From Mytilus trossulus (Eukaryota; Mollusca; Bivalvia; Mytilida; Mytilidae), in contig NC_086374.1 of NCBI RefSeq assembly GCF_036588685.1, positions 90,948,059-91,012,058 of the forward strand: 64,000 nt of DNA. Reading direction: 5' to 3'. A program made the position numbers and the translations under genes. The stretch's first letter is position 1, and every line of letters starts with the position of its first letter. Under the pieces are notes generated by a model that had not been told where the DNA came from, made no database searches, and saw nothing but the letters and a program-made list of their open reading frames with translations. Below are positions 36,625-47,897 of this stretch, piece after piece.

Positions 36625-37260
36625 GTGATTTCCAGCCCCGTTGAAAGCCGAGCGGTTGCCTATAATTGCTTACATTCACTTCATTTGAACTTTCAATTGG
36701 TGGATAGTTGTCTCATTTGAAATAGTTTCTCGTTTTTTATATAGATAAGACCGTTGGTTTCCCCGTTTAAATTTTTTAAACTAGTATTTTTTAGGGGCCC
36801 TTTAAACCGTACCTTGACCTATAATGGTTTATTTTTATAAGAGTAACTTGGATGGAGAGTTGCCTCATTGGCCATACCACATATTCCTACAGCCATATCT
36901 CCTTATTTTTATATTGATAAACCTGTCGGCATATGTTGTCATGACATAACGCGTATTGTATTCTGAAAAAAACGACAAGAGTCGGTGGCTTGTCTCCATA
37001 TTCACTACGACACCACGGCATTTTTGCTAAAATAAGACAATAACAATCAAAACCAAGGGGTAAACAAAGACTCACAAAACCAAAGGACATTTACATCAAC
37101 AGTTATAAATAATAGTTAAGAAACAACACGAACTCCATTAAATAACCGGGAGTGATATCAGGTGCTCCGGAAGGATCCAGCATTCCCTGCACCATATACG
37201 GCACCCGTCGTGTTATTTCTTTGTTCGGTTTGGTAATGATGGAAGGTTATTATGACTGAG
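36625..37260. repeat. Dispersed repeat cluster
   Basis: GGATGGAGAGTTGCCTCATTGG (36850-36871) and ACCGTACCTTGACCTATAAT resemble 7380-7470 and 51420-51465. The block 37115-37225 (CAGGTGCTCCGGAAGGATCC ... CCGTCGTGTTAT) resembles 60645-60710. Confidence 0.5.
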
Positions 37261-37983
37261 GAAGAATATCAGATATGATTTCTGACACACTTTTGCCAAA
37301 ATGGCCAATCAGCTCATGATGGCGACCGTAAAATTTCTTGAGTGATGACCTTAAACTGATTGATTCATAGCCCTGTCATAGCAACTTTTGAGAAAGCAGT
37401 ATTCCTCGTTCAACAAAATCAACGTTCAACGTAAAAGAGCATAATCGAATTCAAAAATAACTAATTGCTTCATATCAAGGACTATATACGTCCCTGTTCA
37501 TATGTACAACAACACGGAATTGATATGATCACTTTCTTTTTCATTTATGAACGCAGCATACATAGCAGGCGTATACATATTAATATCCATGGTAAATTTA
37601 CGCGGCAACAGAAACGGAAACGCATGCACAAATGTAGTTAAACACATAACTAACTCATGTGTCTTTTTATGTGTGCAGTAAAATTATTACCACATGTATC
37701 ATTAAATGTAGCAACATACATGTACATTTATACAACACACAAGTTGTAACATATTAAAACTGGTTCCAAAGTTTAAAGATTAATAAATAAATTTGGTGTA
37801 TTTACTGTCTTCTGATTGGTTAAAATTATTAGTTTTATTTTCAATGTTGTCAATTTCGATTGCGACACGCCCACTCTGACGTTATGTATTCATACGCCAA
37901 CATGTGTGTACGTTGTTATTGTTAATATAGATAATATAAAAATTTCTGTGAGTCTTATTTTTGATAGAAATTTATAAATTTAT
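37261..37983. other. Non-coding DNA
   Basis: No gene seen. Confidence 0.4.
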
Positions 37984-38140
37984 AATGAATGGCAATAATT
38001 TATTTTGATTTTATTGAACCATAAAACTAATTTTTGGCTCATCACATTTTTACATAATCCGTTCGCGGATTATTCAATGTGAAGAGTCAAAAATTAGTTT
38101 TATGGTTCAATAAATTCAAAATAGATAATAGCCATTCATT
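37984..38140. repeat. Foldback palindrome
   Basis: AATGAATGGCAATAATTTAT at the left pairs with the complement near ATAATAGCCATTCATT. GAACCATAAAACTAATTTTT pairs with AAAAATTAGTTTTATGGTTC, and the tip is AATCCG-TTCG-CGGATT. Arms about 75 bp. Confidence 0.8.
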
Positions 38141-39528
38141 AAATAACTTCTACAAATAATGGTCAACTGAACCAATGTGCCAGTTTTATGTGGATAAGCA
38201 CATCTACATATAATTTCCACATTTTAGTACAAACATTCATGAAATTAGTGGTTTGTGATGCGTTGATGGTGTTGTTACAAAAACTGACATATAAGAAGCA
38301 GTCGCTTTTACCGCAGACGTTATTTCGGTCGTTGATCCGGATTAAACAACAAGTACGTTGTTAACATTATCCGGGAAAAGATCCCGGTGTCTGTACCGAG
38401 TAATTATATATAGTGTACGTTGTTACGTTCTACAACTGCTAACATCTTATACTGTGCAGTATTAAAATATACTGTTGTTAGTGTTACTAGTGGACTAATT
38501 TTACTAATAGATCTCCACTATTACTGGCTAACATTGCAGGATCGGGTGTTTTGACTGACATACTGGTGAGCATAGAAGTATATTAAGATCTAAATTCCAA
38601 GATAATAGAGGCATAACTCCTACAAAAAGTGTCCGCATCTGTCCTCGACATAGCGAGGGTTGTATTCTAACAAAAAGATGAGTGTTTTTACACTCTTTCA
38701 TGTTATGTATACAGAATGCATGATTTTTCAGTTCTTTAATAACGAAAATCAAGACTTGGAGAAAAGTTCACAGAACTGTAGAACAATCATAAAACTCTGC
38801 TGCGCGTAAACACAAAATAAAAGAGAGGCATGTATCATACAGAAGAAGTAAAGAACGGCGCTTGGAAGCCAATGCACCATGCATAGATAAACGATAAAAA
38901 TTAGCGACGAGTTACCAATTCTAACATCTACCGTACTTAATCTTAAAAGTATACAAAGTTAGTCATCTTAGAATCTTCCTATTTGTAGTTCTATGTTTAG
39001 AATCTGTCTAGTTTTAGATCTATATTTAGCTTTCGTCACTGCTTCATTGATTTTTTTGCTGTGTTAAGACTAAACCAAATACGCATACACTATACACATA
39101 TTTATATTTCCCTAATTGAGAAAATTTCGATCTAAAATAAATCAGCAAAAACAGTTTATTTTCATGCCGTTTTAGGGAAGTTGTTATTTAAAATTGTTTT
39201 GTTTTATGACGACATGCTCTATATCGTTTCCTACAAATTACAATTGTCTACGAATTGCCAGAATATCCTTGACCATTATTGATTGTCATACAACATGTAA
39301 GCATAAAATATCGACAATATCTCTACACAGTTTAACTTAATGTGTGTGCAATAAATTGAAGCATGACAATTACAGAATGAGCAGGATGTACTAATAACAG
39401 ACGTAAGTATTTAACTAATCATATAATCACGGGACTATTAGTCCAAGTATAAATCAAAACATTTTTAACTACAATTAGTACTCAGATAATAAGTAAGTTG
39501 ATCTGGTCGCGTCTACTTTTTTTTATAT
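38141..39528. other. Non-coding DNA
   Basis: No recognised gene; frame 38528-38752 on the minus strand has no domain. Confidence 0.4.
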
Positions 39529-40086
39529 ACAGACCTTCTAAAATTCAAACTGACCACACGCACGATACACGCACGGTGAACGCACGATACACGCACGGTG
39601 AACGCACGATACACGCATGATGAGCGATGAGCGTTACACGGAGGATTAACGCAAAATGAATGATGAACGCACGATGCACGATGCATGATAAATACACGAT
39701 ACACGCACGTTGAATGATTCATTGACGAATGAACAACGAACGTTTTTTACACGATTCTCAAAGCTATTATATTTAAAATAGTATTTAAAATTTATATGCA
39801 TTGTAATTAAAGTCAATACTTGTAGCTGTTTTGCCGATACCAGCATAAAAGATAATATGCTATTTTGCCAGCTCAGATTCAAATAAATAAATTAAAGTCG
39901 GCTATTTTATAGGCACCGGAAATATTTCTGAACTTAGACAGAAGCTCCTACCCATAAAAATATAGTGTCTTGATTAAATTTCAGCCTCAGAGTTCAAGTT
40001 TACAGCTTGATCGAAGGCGAGACATTGTGTTCCGCGAAACCCTAAATTAATTTTATTTCATACAGTTAAAAATCTTAATTTTATAA
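39529..40086 (+). repeat. ACACGCACGAT element, copy 2, left part
   Basis: Same start and body as 20727-21360. The array is shorter (39552-39712). Split from its right end (41743-41774) by the element at 40087-41742. Confidence 0.75.
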
Positions 40087-41742
40087 CGCCCGCGTCACAC
40101 TGTCCCGATTTTTTTATACGATGGGCATCCGAATGCGAAAATTGTACGAAGTTGGTCCCGATCTCGTTAAAATACCAAAAAAGTACGATGAAGAAAGAAG
40201 TCTATACGATGGTGCCGAAATTATATACGATAGCAAAAGATGGACATACGAAGGTTAACAGAAGACGGGTATTTAAGCTTCAAAGGTCAAAGGTCAAGGT
40301 CACAGTGGCAGTTGTAATACAAGACAATATCACCCTTGTAGACACTCTAAAACCAACATGCTTCAAAAGATTTTAACCACATTTGGTATATTGTTCCTCC
40401 CTGTAATGATCTGACAGTTTTTACGTTCAAGGCCAAAGGTCAAGGTCATGCAGATGGACTTGTTTTTTCTCCTTGAAATAGCATAATACACAGGAAATTG
40501 GTTGCTAATTTTTTTACCTGCTGGTTCTAAAGACAATATTAAAGGTATTTCCAGTTACTGAATGTTTTGGTTGATTTCTAAAAAAATAGTTTATGTATCA
40601 AATATGCGTATTTTTATCATTGTCATATACAAATATAGTGTCCATATTGGTCCTCAATATGTTACATACAAGGGGATGCCACGCTCGGCATCGCATTGTT
40701 TGAACTGTAAAATGTGTGCACTAGTCTGAATAATCACCCATAATTATGCCCATGTTTACTGATCTATCTTAAAGGTAAGGTAATGGGTTCGTTGATCCCT
40801 TTATTCAAAAAGAGCTCTTTCCAGGAGAATATTATAATAATATAGACAAAAGGAAGGATGTGGGGAAAATGCGGCAAAATATGACATAGAATACAAAGTG
40901 GTGATGGAGTAAACATTCGTGTGACAACAACAAAAAAATAAAAAATCAGAATAATGAAGAAAAAGTTGATTTCCCTATATACGTGTACCTGCAGTGTTGG
41001 TGTACGAGGCACGTTCATGATTTTCATTATGTTACTTGATATGAAAAATTGACAAAAAATAATATTTTACTTGTAAAAGTAAATCCCGAGCCTGTAAAAG
41101 CTGCTCTCCTTGTTCCATTTGAATTAATAGAAACAACGCTGTCGCTTTTCTTGTTTTTGTAGAATTATATGATATGAGCTCCATGTTTTGTGAACGTCTT
41201 TCTTAACTGTCGTATTAGACTGACCAGCGCATGGCACTTAAAACATATTTTAGCGTGACAATTAACTTACATTTAGCTGGATTTATTGCCGTCGTAGTTC
41301 CATCTTGTCGCCTTCGTACTTTTATTCGGTGGCAACACGACGGGACTACGAGGTCTTCACGAAGTCGTGTTGCCATCGTAAGACCTTCGGGTAGCTTCGT
41401 GTAGACATCGTAATGTCAAAACTGCCCGATGGAAACGATGGAAACACGAATGCAATACGATGTTCAAAGATACATTCCCGGTGACAATACGATGGTGAGG
41501 ATGGTGATACGAACTCAATACGAACCCTCAACATCGGACGCACATTCGGGGATTTTTTAACATGTTAACAAATTTAGAACACTTCCCGAAGTTGTCCCCG
41601 AAGGCTAGAAAAAGTGACCGATTGTTCTACGACGGTTAAAGATGGCACTACGAATCCGATTTGAATACGATCAGTCCCGATTTTGTAAATTTCCATAATC
41701 GTGTTGTCATCGGCGTTAAAATCGGGACAGTGTGACGCGGGC
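40087..41742. mobile_element. TIR DNA transposon (non-autonomous) inserted in the ACACGCACGAT element
   Basis: Terminal inverted repeats GCCCGCGTCACACTGTCCCG and its complement bound 1.65 kb. ATAA (or TAA) is found on both sides and once in the reconstructed empty site. Copy 1 at 21350-21370 is uninterrupted at the same place. Short frames (40152-40376, 40764-41027, 41346-41543) show no transposase motifs. The 3-4 bp duplication would suit a PIF/Harbinger-type element, but the class is not proven. Confidence 0.8.
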
Positions 41743-41782
41743 ATAATTTATGCATACAATGTCCGACGCATTATGGTTTATT

Positions 41783-42840
41783 GGGCGTATTGCATTTCCG
41801 CTAATTATTCAAAGTCCCAATACTACGTTTCCGCAAATTTAAAGTATACGTTTCCGCAATTTGTATTTATTACTTTTCCGCAAATTTACCTGGTAAATTA
41901 TAAAGATTTGAATGTACATATATGATAAATTATTTATTTTTTATTTTTGATAAAACAAATGTTCTGATATCAGTATAGCTACAATTTACTAGATATAACT
42001 AGTTGACTCGGGTAAGGATGAGTTACACTTCATTGAGAAATCTTTGGTTTGGCTTACTTGCCAACTGACATGTTAAAGAAAGCTTTGTTGAATTAATTGC
42101 CGATGCTCCATTTGACCATGGTAGTGTTATATTGGCGATATAATATTTCCATGATCTGACGATAAATGCATGAGGTCTGCCGATAATATATTGGAATTTC
42201 ATGTGGATGGCAATTGAGATTTTCACCAAGCATTTGGGCATCACCCCTGACCAAGAGGAAAAGAGAACAACGAATGGTGTCGAGTCTTTTAGTGCCTACC
42301 TAAACGAGCAGTTTCAAGCTAGCCATCATACCATATTATCTTTGTCGATGTGCTATTGAAACTGAAGACAACATCTTACATAAAGATGAGAAGTCTAACT
42401 GTAAAATCACTCGTTCGGAAGTATGAAAAGGAGAAGATGGACTTCTTCCTGAACAAAAAAAAAGAACTTGTAAACGGTGAATGTGCTGCTATAGACTTTG
42501 CACGACGTGTTGGCTACAAATATTTGCCAGAACTGACTTATGAACTCATATGAAGATATTTTTGAACATACGTTTTCATACATTTTAATGTTTTTTTTAC
42601 TTACATGTTATGATGACTTTTAACTAAATGCATATTATTTTTTTTATTATGGCTTTGCTTTCGATCAATAGGTATTCCTTAATTATTTGCGGAAAAGTAA
42701 TAATTTATTTTTTCCGGCATAGTTACTTTTTTTCCGGAAAAGTAAAATATTTATTTGCGGAAACGTAAACTTTTTTTTCCGGAAACGTCATCTTTTTTTC
42801 GCGGAAAAGTAATGCCAATTTGCGGAAACGTAAAACGCCG
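41783..42840 (+). mobile_element. Mutator-like element with 8-9 bp target duplication
   Basis: GGTTTATT at 41775-41782 and 42841-42848 is a direct repeat. The ends share GGCGT, then TTTCCGC in inverted orientation. Further TTTCCGC/GCGGAAA motifs are stacked at both ends (41810-41882; 42688-42830). A broken transposase C-terminus lies inside (42201-42553). It sits immediately beside the rest of the ACACGCACGAT element. Confidence 0.8.
42201..42553 (+). pseudogene. Mutator-like transposase, C-terminal remnant
   Basis: The + strand reads MWMAIEIFTKHLG, then RTTNGVESFSAYLNEQF and SHH near 42329, and shifts frame around 42335-42345. It continues as VDVLLKLKTTSYIKMRS to a stop at 42551-42553. The Arg-Thr-Thr-Asn-Gly-x-Glu-Ser-Phe followed by Leu-Asn-x-x-Phe is the usual C-terminal signature of MULE transposases, with Ser in place of the common His after Phe. 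The DDE core is not present. A product of the enclosing element only, not a host gene. Confidence 0.65.
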
Positions 42841-42845
42841 GGTTT

Positions 42846-42925
42846 ATTCCTTAAATGCCAACATTCTTTGATCTACCTACAATCTACCTGTAAAATTATG
42901 TTGGCGTTCAAGGAATAGGTGCAAG
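42846..42925. repeat. Short inverted repeat
   Basis: ATTCCTTAAATGCCAACAT and ATGTTGGCGTTCAAGGAAT face each other across about 40 bp. Confidence 0.5.
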
Positions 42926-43795
42926 TGGTTATCACAACAAAAGTGCATGCTTATCAAAACAATCACACTAATTAAACATGATAGGTAAATTACAGGTAGC
43001 TAAATCTAATTCATATTTGTCAAGTTGTTGAAAGTCATTTTTTGCTGTTACTGCTGGATGGATTTTCTTAAAACTAACATTAAATAGTGATGCATCACAA
43101 ACTCAATATGTATATATTGTCAGGAATTCCAGTTTACAAAAAAAGTCTTTCAACCTTTGATGTTGCATTTTTTTTCAATATTTTCATAGTTGTATGTGCT
43201 CTAATACATGTATCCTCCCACATCAATTGATAGTTGTGTTTTTTAATTTGTATCTTGTGTTGGATTACTTTCTTTATTTTGTTCATTTGTTAAGGATCAT
43301 TTCTTGGTTTTTATTCTACATTTTTTTTGTAAGTGATTCATAAGAAACTGCTTAGTCGCATCTATCAGAATTCTTGTTACTCTTTTTTACGGATTATATT
43401 GAAACTGTGTTGTGGAAGATATTTTCACTCCTTTTTTATAGCATACAAAGAAGAGAAATAAATCTATTTTGAACCATATATTATTTATTTGTACACAGTG
43501 CACACAGCAGACAATACAAATAACAAAAGCAAACATTTAGCAAATTGACAAAAAGCACTACATATTTGATCTGATAATAATTGTTGAATAGTTTAAACAC
43601 GCACTTTTCACATTTAATAGTCTATTACAAGTGTAGAAGATACGTGTCTGCAAACTGTAAAGTTTTCATCTCTCTGTTGGCGTGTCGCTGTTTCAGGTTA
43701 CCGAGTCTAGTCTCAATTTCTCTGTATTTTCTTTTTCTGTTGAAACGTTTACCACCGGCGGCGTACTGCAGCATTTGACACCTAGAAGCAGCTTC

Positions 43796-44762
43796 TTAGC
43801 GTTGTATTAACAGCTCGATCAACTTGTAGATATTTGGGTGCGGAGTCTGGACGATTTTCTTGATCTTTGAGTGCCACCCCTGTAAGTTGTTGGTTGTTCT
43901 GGGTCCTACAGTGTTGTAATGGTTCCACAGGTGACGGTTGCCTTCTACCCAGTACTCTGTCACATAGTCTGTAAATCTTACAGTATTGATGTCAGCATCT
44001 ACATTCTCTTAGTCTTGGAGAGACTGAAACCAGACGTCCTCAACCTCATCAGTTGGTACCATTGGAAGAACTGCTGCTCGTCTCACCAGTCTGTGGATGT
44101 CCTCGTTGTTCGAATATGGAACTTGCAGGCCACACTCGAGTTTTGCGCCAGATACACTTGGTGTAGTGAAAAAAACAGCCTTTCTTGGTGATGCCAGGAA
44201 ACACTGTAAATGCTGCATTGTGTGCTGCTGTCTCATAGTCTAGTACTATAGTCTCTGGTTGAAGTTACAGTTGGTTGTTTTGACAGTAATCTTTGAGTAG
44301 TTGGAAGAAACGGATGTAGGTTGCCTGGTCTTTCCCTGGTAGTAACGCAAAGACGAGTGGATACATAGCCCCATCTACAAAGCTGTGTAGGCAGTACAAC
44401 TGGTAAAAAGAAGATGGCCAACTGTAAAAGGTGCTTTCAACAAGACATCTTTCTTTCATTCTTTTGAGTACTTGATCAACATTGAGTTGAACTGGATCTG
44501 AAGGATGATTATGTAGATCTCTGATGGTAACAGGTATTCTATTGAGTGTGTTGATGGTAGCTGTGCAGTCAGACTTTACACATATCCAGTAGCATCTGTC
44601 TCCACGTTTAATCTTTACTCTGTACTTGTAGTTATTGTAGACCAAGTTTTCTTTACCAAGACGATTCTCAACAAACTGTATATTTAACTGTGCATTAGCC
44701 ATACTTAAAAATGAATGACATGAACGGTTACGGTTATATGTTTTTGGTGGACGGCTTACCAA
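43796..44762 (-). pseudogene. FLYWCH-type Mutator-like transposase pseudogene
   Basis: Minus-strand frames in order. The first (44762-44265) gives a FLYWCH zinc finger (Tyr-Trp-x-Cys at about residues 58-61, Cys66, then His-Asn-His) followed by FYQLYCLHSFVDG and LLPGKDQATYIRFFQ. A shifted frame holds TIVLDYETAAHNAAF and KKGCFFHYTKC. The next shifted frame (44236-44009) holds DIHRLVRRAAVLPMVP. The last holds GPRTTNNLQGWHSKIKK, ending at the stop 43796-43798. This order is that of MULE transposases. Defects: at least two frameshifts, a large deletion between the zinc finger and the catalytic domain, and the usual Asp-Gly-Thr-Phe replaced by Glu-Ser-Thr-Phe, so the first catalytic Asp is lost. 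Inactive. The terminal inverted repeats of its element were not found. Confidence 0.82.
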
Positions 44763-46184
44763 CTGGTAATTGCGCCCTGGTGACTAAATTAAGAATTAGT
44801 CCATTATAGTAATATTTTACTTTGGAGATAATTCTATTTAAATAAAAAAATTAGAAGATAAATATATATTCAAGGCGACTCTCTTTGTTTACAGGTGGTG
44901 CGCCTTATTAACCTATACTAGTTTAAACTTATTGTATTAAATTTAAATAGAAATAAAACTAATATAACAAATGCATGTTTGTTTTTTTTTGTTTTTTTAA
45001 ACTTTTATAAGGGATTGTGAAATTTGGTTTTTGAGACTTCGGCTTTTTCCCTATACTTTTTCATCTAATTTTTAACTAGAAGAACAAGTACTGTATGTTT
45101 TTTTGTTTTTTCTCCATCTGAGGTTGTTAGTGTTATTGTAAAAAATAAGGTATTATGTCACTGATTTATGTTTGTTTTAAATATGAAAGTCAATATTGCT
45201 TTGTCGTATTTCTTGAATACTATAAGTAGACTATGTTTGATCAGTTGCCCCAGCCAGTGGTCCCGTGAGAATCGTGTATACGCACTATCTCACGGAAGAT
45301 ACAAACCATGATAGTGTAGGTTAATTGCAACCTGGAACAAGGCATCGTCGTGTGCTCTGATCGATGATCAGTCTGGCAGAGAACAAGCCCATGTCTAACT
45401 CCCGAAATGCAATAACTGTTTCATGATATACCCCCCTGAAAATCCAAATTGTATAGATAGAATAAAAAAAAAAAATAATAATTAAATAAATAAAATTATT
45501 ATTACTTATAAAAATAAACGGGGCATACTACTTCTAAATTAATTACAAGGGTTCCAGTTTTAATTGTACGGGCTTTTTTTGTCTTTTTAGTACAATCGAT
45601 GTACCTTACGCTGGCTCCATTGTTTTCTAAGCTTTGTACATGTCAAACTGGATTCAACTTTTAACTTAGTTTCATACCCTGTATGTCACGACTACCATGT
45701 CTGGGGGCGACCACTGGTTGGCACCGCTAATCTACATACATGTCTACAAGTAATGCATACGACTTTTAGATAATTTTATTTGTAAGAATTTTTTTTGTTT
45801 TTTTTGTTTTATGTTAGTTGTAGCTTTAGGTTCTTAAGGGCACTCATATCTTAATACATCTTCTGTTTGTTTATTTCTCAGTTGAACTATTTATTTGACC
45901 TTGTAGTATTGTTGTTAGTTTCCATATGCAATCAAGCAAGGAAAATGTGGGTGTGTTTGATTGAATGTGTTGTTAATAAATCACGTCCTTGTATCTGGGT
46001 GTGTATGCACTAGTGTTGTAACACGTGTTGGTATTGGTGGTATTGAAGAACTTGGGTAAGTTTTGTGTTTTCATATTTACTTTCTAACCTGTTTTTCTTA
46101 TAATTCTTATTTCTTTTTCCAGTTTTTTTTTTTAATTTTATTACGGATATTATTCTTTAAATGAATATGTTTAGATATATCTTA
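44763..46184. other. Non-coding DNA
   Basis: No gene. The GC-richer block 45240-45430 stands out from its AT-rich surroundings but matches no RNA gene I recognise. Confidence 0.4.
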
Positions 46185-46873
46185 TCTATAATACTAAAAT
46201 TACGAGGTCCAATTTGTCAGCCGTCATCGGGTAAAAACGACAAATCAAAGAATTCGACTATATATATAACTAATATAGGACAATGGTGTAGATTAAAAAT
46301 TACACCACTCAAGACCCTTTTGTTTTCCAAACAATTAATATTGCCAATAATTAACAAGTTCCGGGTCGAATCCGATACCGATACCAATAGTATATTCATC
46401 GGTTACCTATTACCTTATCTGTACGTTCCGCATTAAACAGGCGCACCACCAAACGGTGTATTTAGGATTTTGCAACAAACACGGGTCATAATCAAAGGGC
46501 TGACACTACTAAATTCAATCATTGTCAAATTGTTCCCTATTGTATTTTTATTCAACAATCAGCAAGATTTTCTAAGATAACTAATATAGGACAATGCTGT
46601 TGATTAAAAATACTCCATTCCTGGATAGCCAGAACCTTTTGTTTTCCAAATAATTAATATTACCAATAATTGATAAGTTCCAAGTCGACGGGTTCAAACA
46701 GAAAGATTTGAAAGCAGAGAAAACTGTGTATCTTATAATCGACATGACTTTATCAGATGACAATACCAATTACTAAAATAAGGCTTATATATATATATAT
46801 AATTAGGCATAATTAGGCATAGTTATATACTTTAAATCAGTCACGGACCTGCGATATCACGGGTGTGTACTTG
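46185..46873 (+). mobile_element. Helitron-like non-autonomous element
   Basis: 5' end TCTATAATACTAAAATTACG follows an A. The 3' end has a hairpin ACCTGCGATATCACGGGT (46847-46864) followed 5 nt later by CTTG and a T, close to the hairpin-plus-CTRR end and A/T insertion of Helitrons. No inverted repeats or target duplication. Internally a block of about 105 bp is duplicated (46266-46365 and 46578-46690). Confidence 0.45.
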
Positions 46874-47616
46874 TATATATATATTTGTCTTTGCATGCTA
46901 TCAATTTCAGCCAAACTTAGGCTAAATGAGTTTCAGAGTATCTAGTATAAATTTTATATTTTATTTCCTTGTATGTCAAGAAACATAGCTCCTATGGCTA
47001 AAATAGAACATAGGAGAAAATGATTATTTTTTTGGCTTTTGAAGAAAATAGGACGATCCAAAGAACATTTAAATAAATTGAAAAGCCAAAATAATCATTG
47101 ATGAGAGATTTAACCAAAAGAATTAAGGTGAGCGATTCAGGCTCTTGAGAGCCTCTTGTTTCTTTAATTTATATACATGTATATCATAACATTTAAGAAA
47201 TCAACTGTTGATCTATTCGAAGCTTTAATTTGAACTCTGATTGAAAATGATGTTTTCAGGAAATTTAATACAAATGAGCTTACTTCTTTTAAAAAAATGT
47301 AGTACAGAACTAAACGAAAGACATACAAATTTTTTTAAAGATCTATTTTATTATTTCAAATCTATTTTCTTATTTAAATATTAAAGCTCTTTATAAAATA
47401 TTGACAAGCACATCCATCCATTTGTTTCAAAAGCTAGATATAAAGTAAATTTAGATAGGAGATCTGGTTACTCATAATGCAGCTTGAGACAATAGATAGA
47501 ATTAAGGCAGTTGCTAAACTCTCAAGTATTGTTGATGCATAATTTTTTATTTGTACTACAAAGTGATAACATACATATTTTACTCTGAAAAAGGTTATTT
47601 TTCATCAAACTACTTT
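46874..47616. other. Non-coding DNA with a dispersed repeat end
   Basis: GGTGAGCGATTCAGGCTCTT (47128-47147) is the inverted counterpart of 63760-63795. Nothing else recognised. Confidence 0.45.
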
Positions 47617-47800
47617 CTTACATAAGTAATCGAAATGTAATCGAAAAGTAATCGATGATTACATCAATTTTTTTGCTGTAATCGATTAAATTACGATTAC
47701 ATGTAATCGATAATGTCTTCGATTACAGATCACTGTCGATTACTTGAAAAAATGTAATCAATTACAATCGATTACGATTACAGATTACGATTACCCCATC
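47617..47800. repeat. Repeat rich in AATCGATTAC motifs
   Basis: GTAATCGA/TCGATTAC occurs over ten times in both orientations in under 200 bp, followed by TTACCCCATCCCTGC. Self-complementary but without one clean stem. Confidence 0.65.
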
Positions 47801-47897
47801 CCTGCTACCTAGTTCTGTTGTTTGTTTTTGTTGTTTGTTTCTTTCTTTTCAGAATTTAATTGCAATTTACGCATTGTTTTATACGAATGTCATATGT

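Noticed and set aside
44009-44236. 75-codon minus-strand frame as a separate gene
   Set aside because: It is a frame-shifted part of the FLYWCH-MULE transposase pseudogene.
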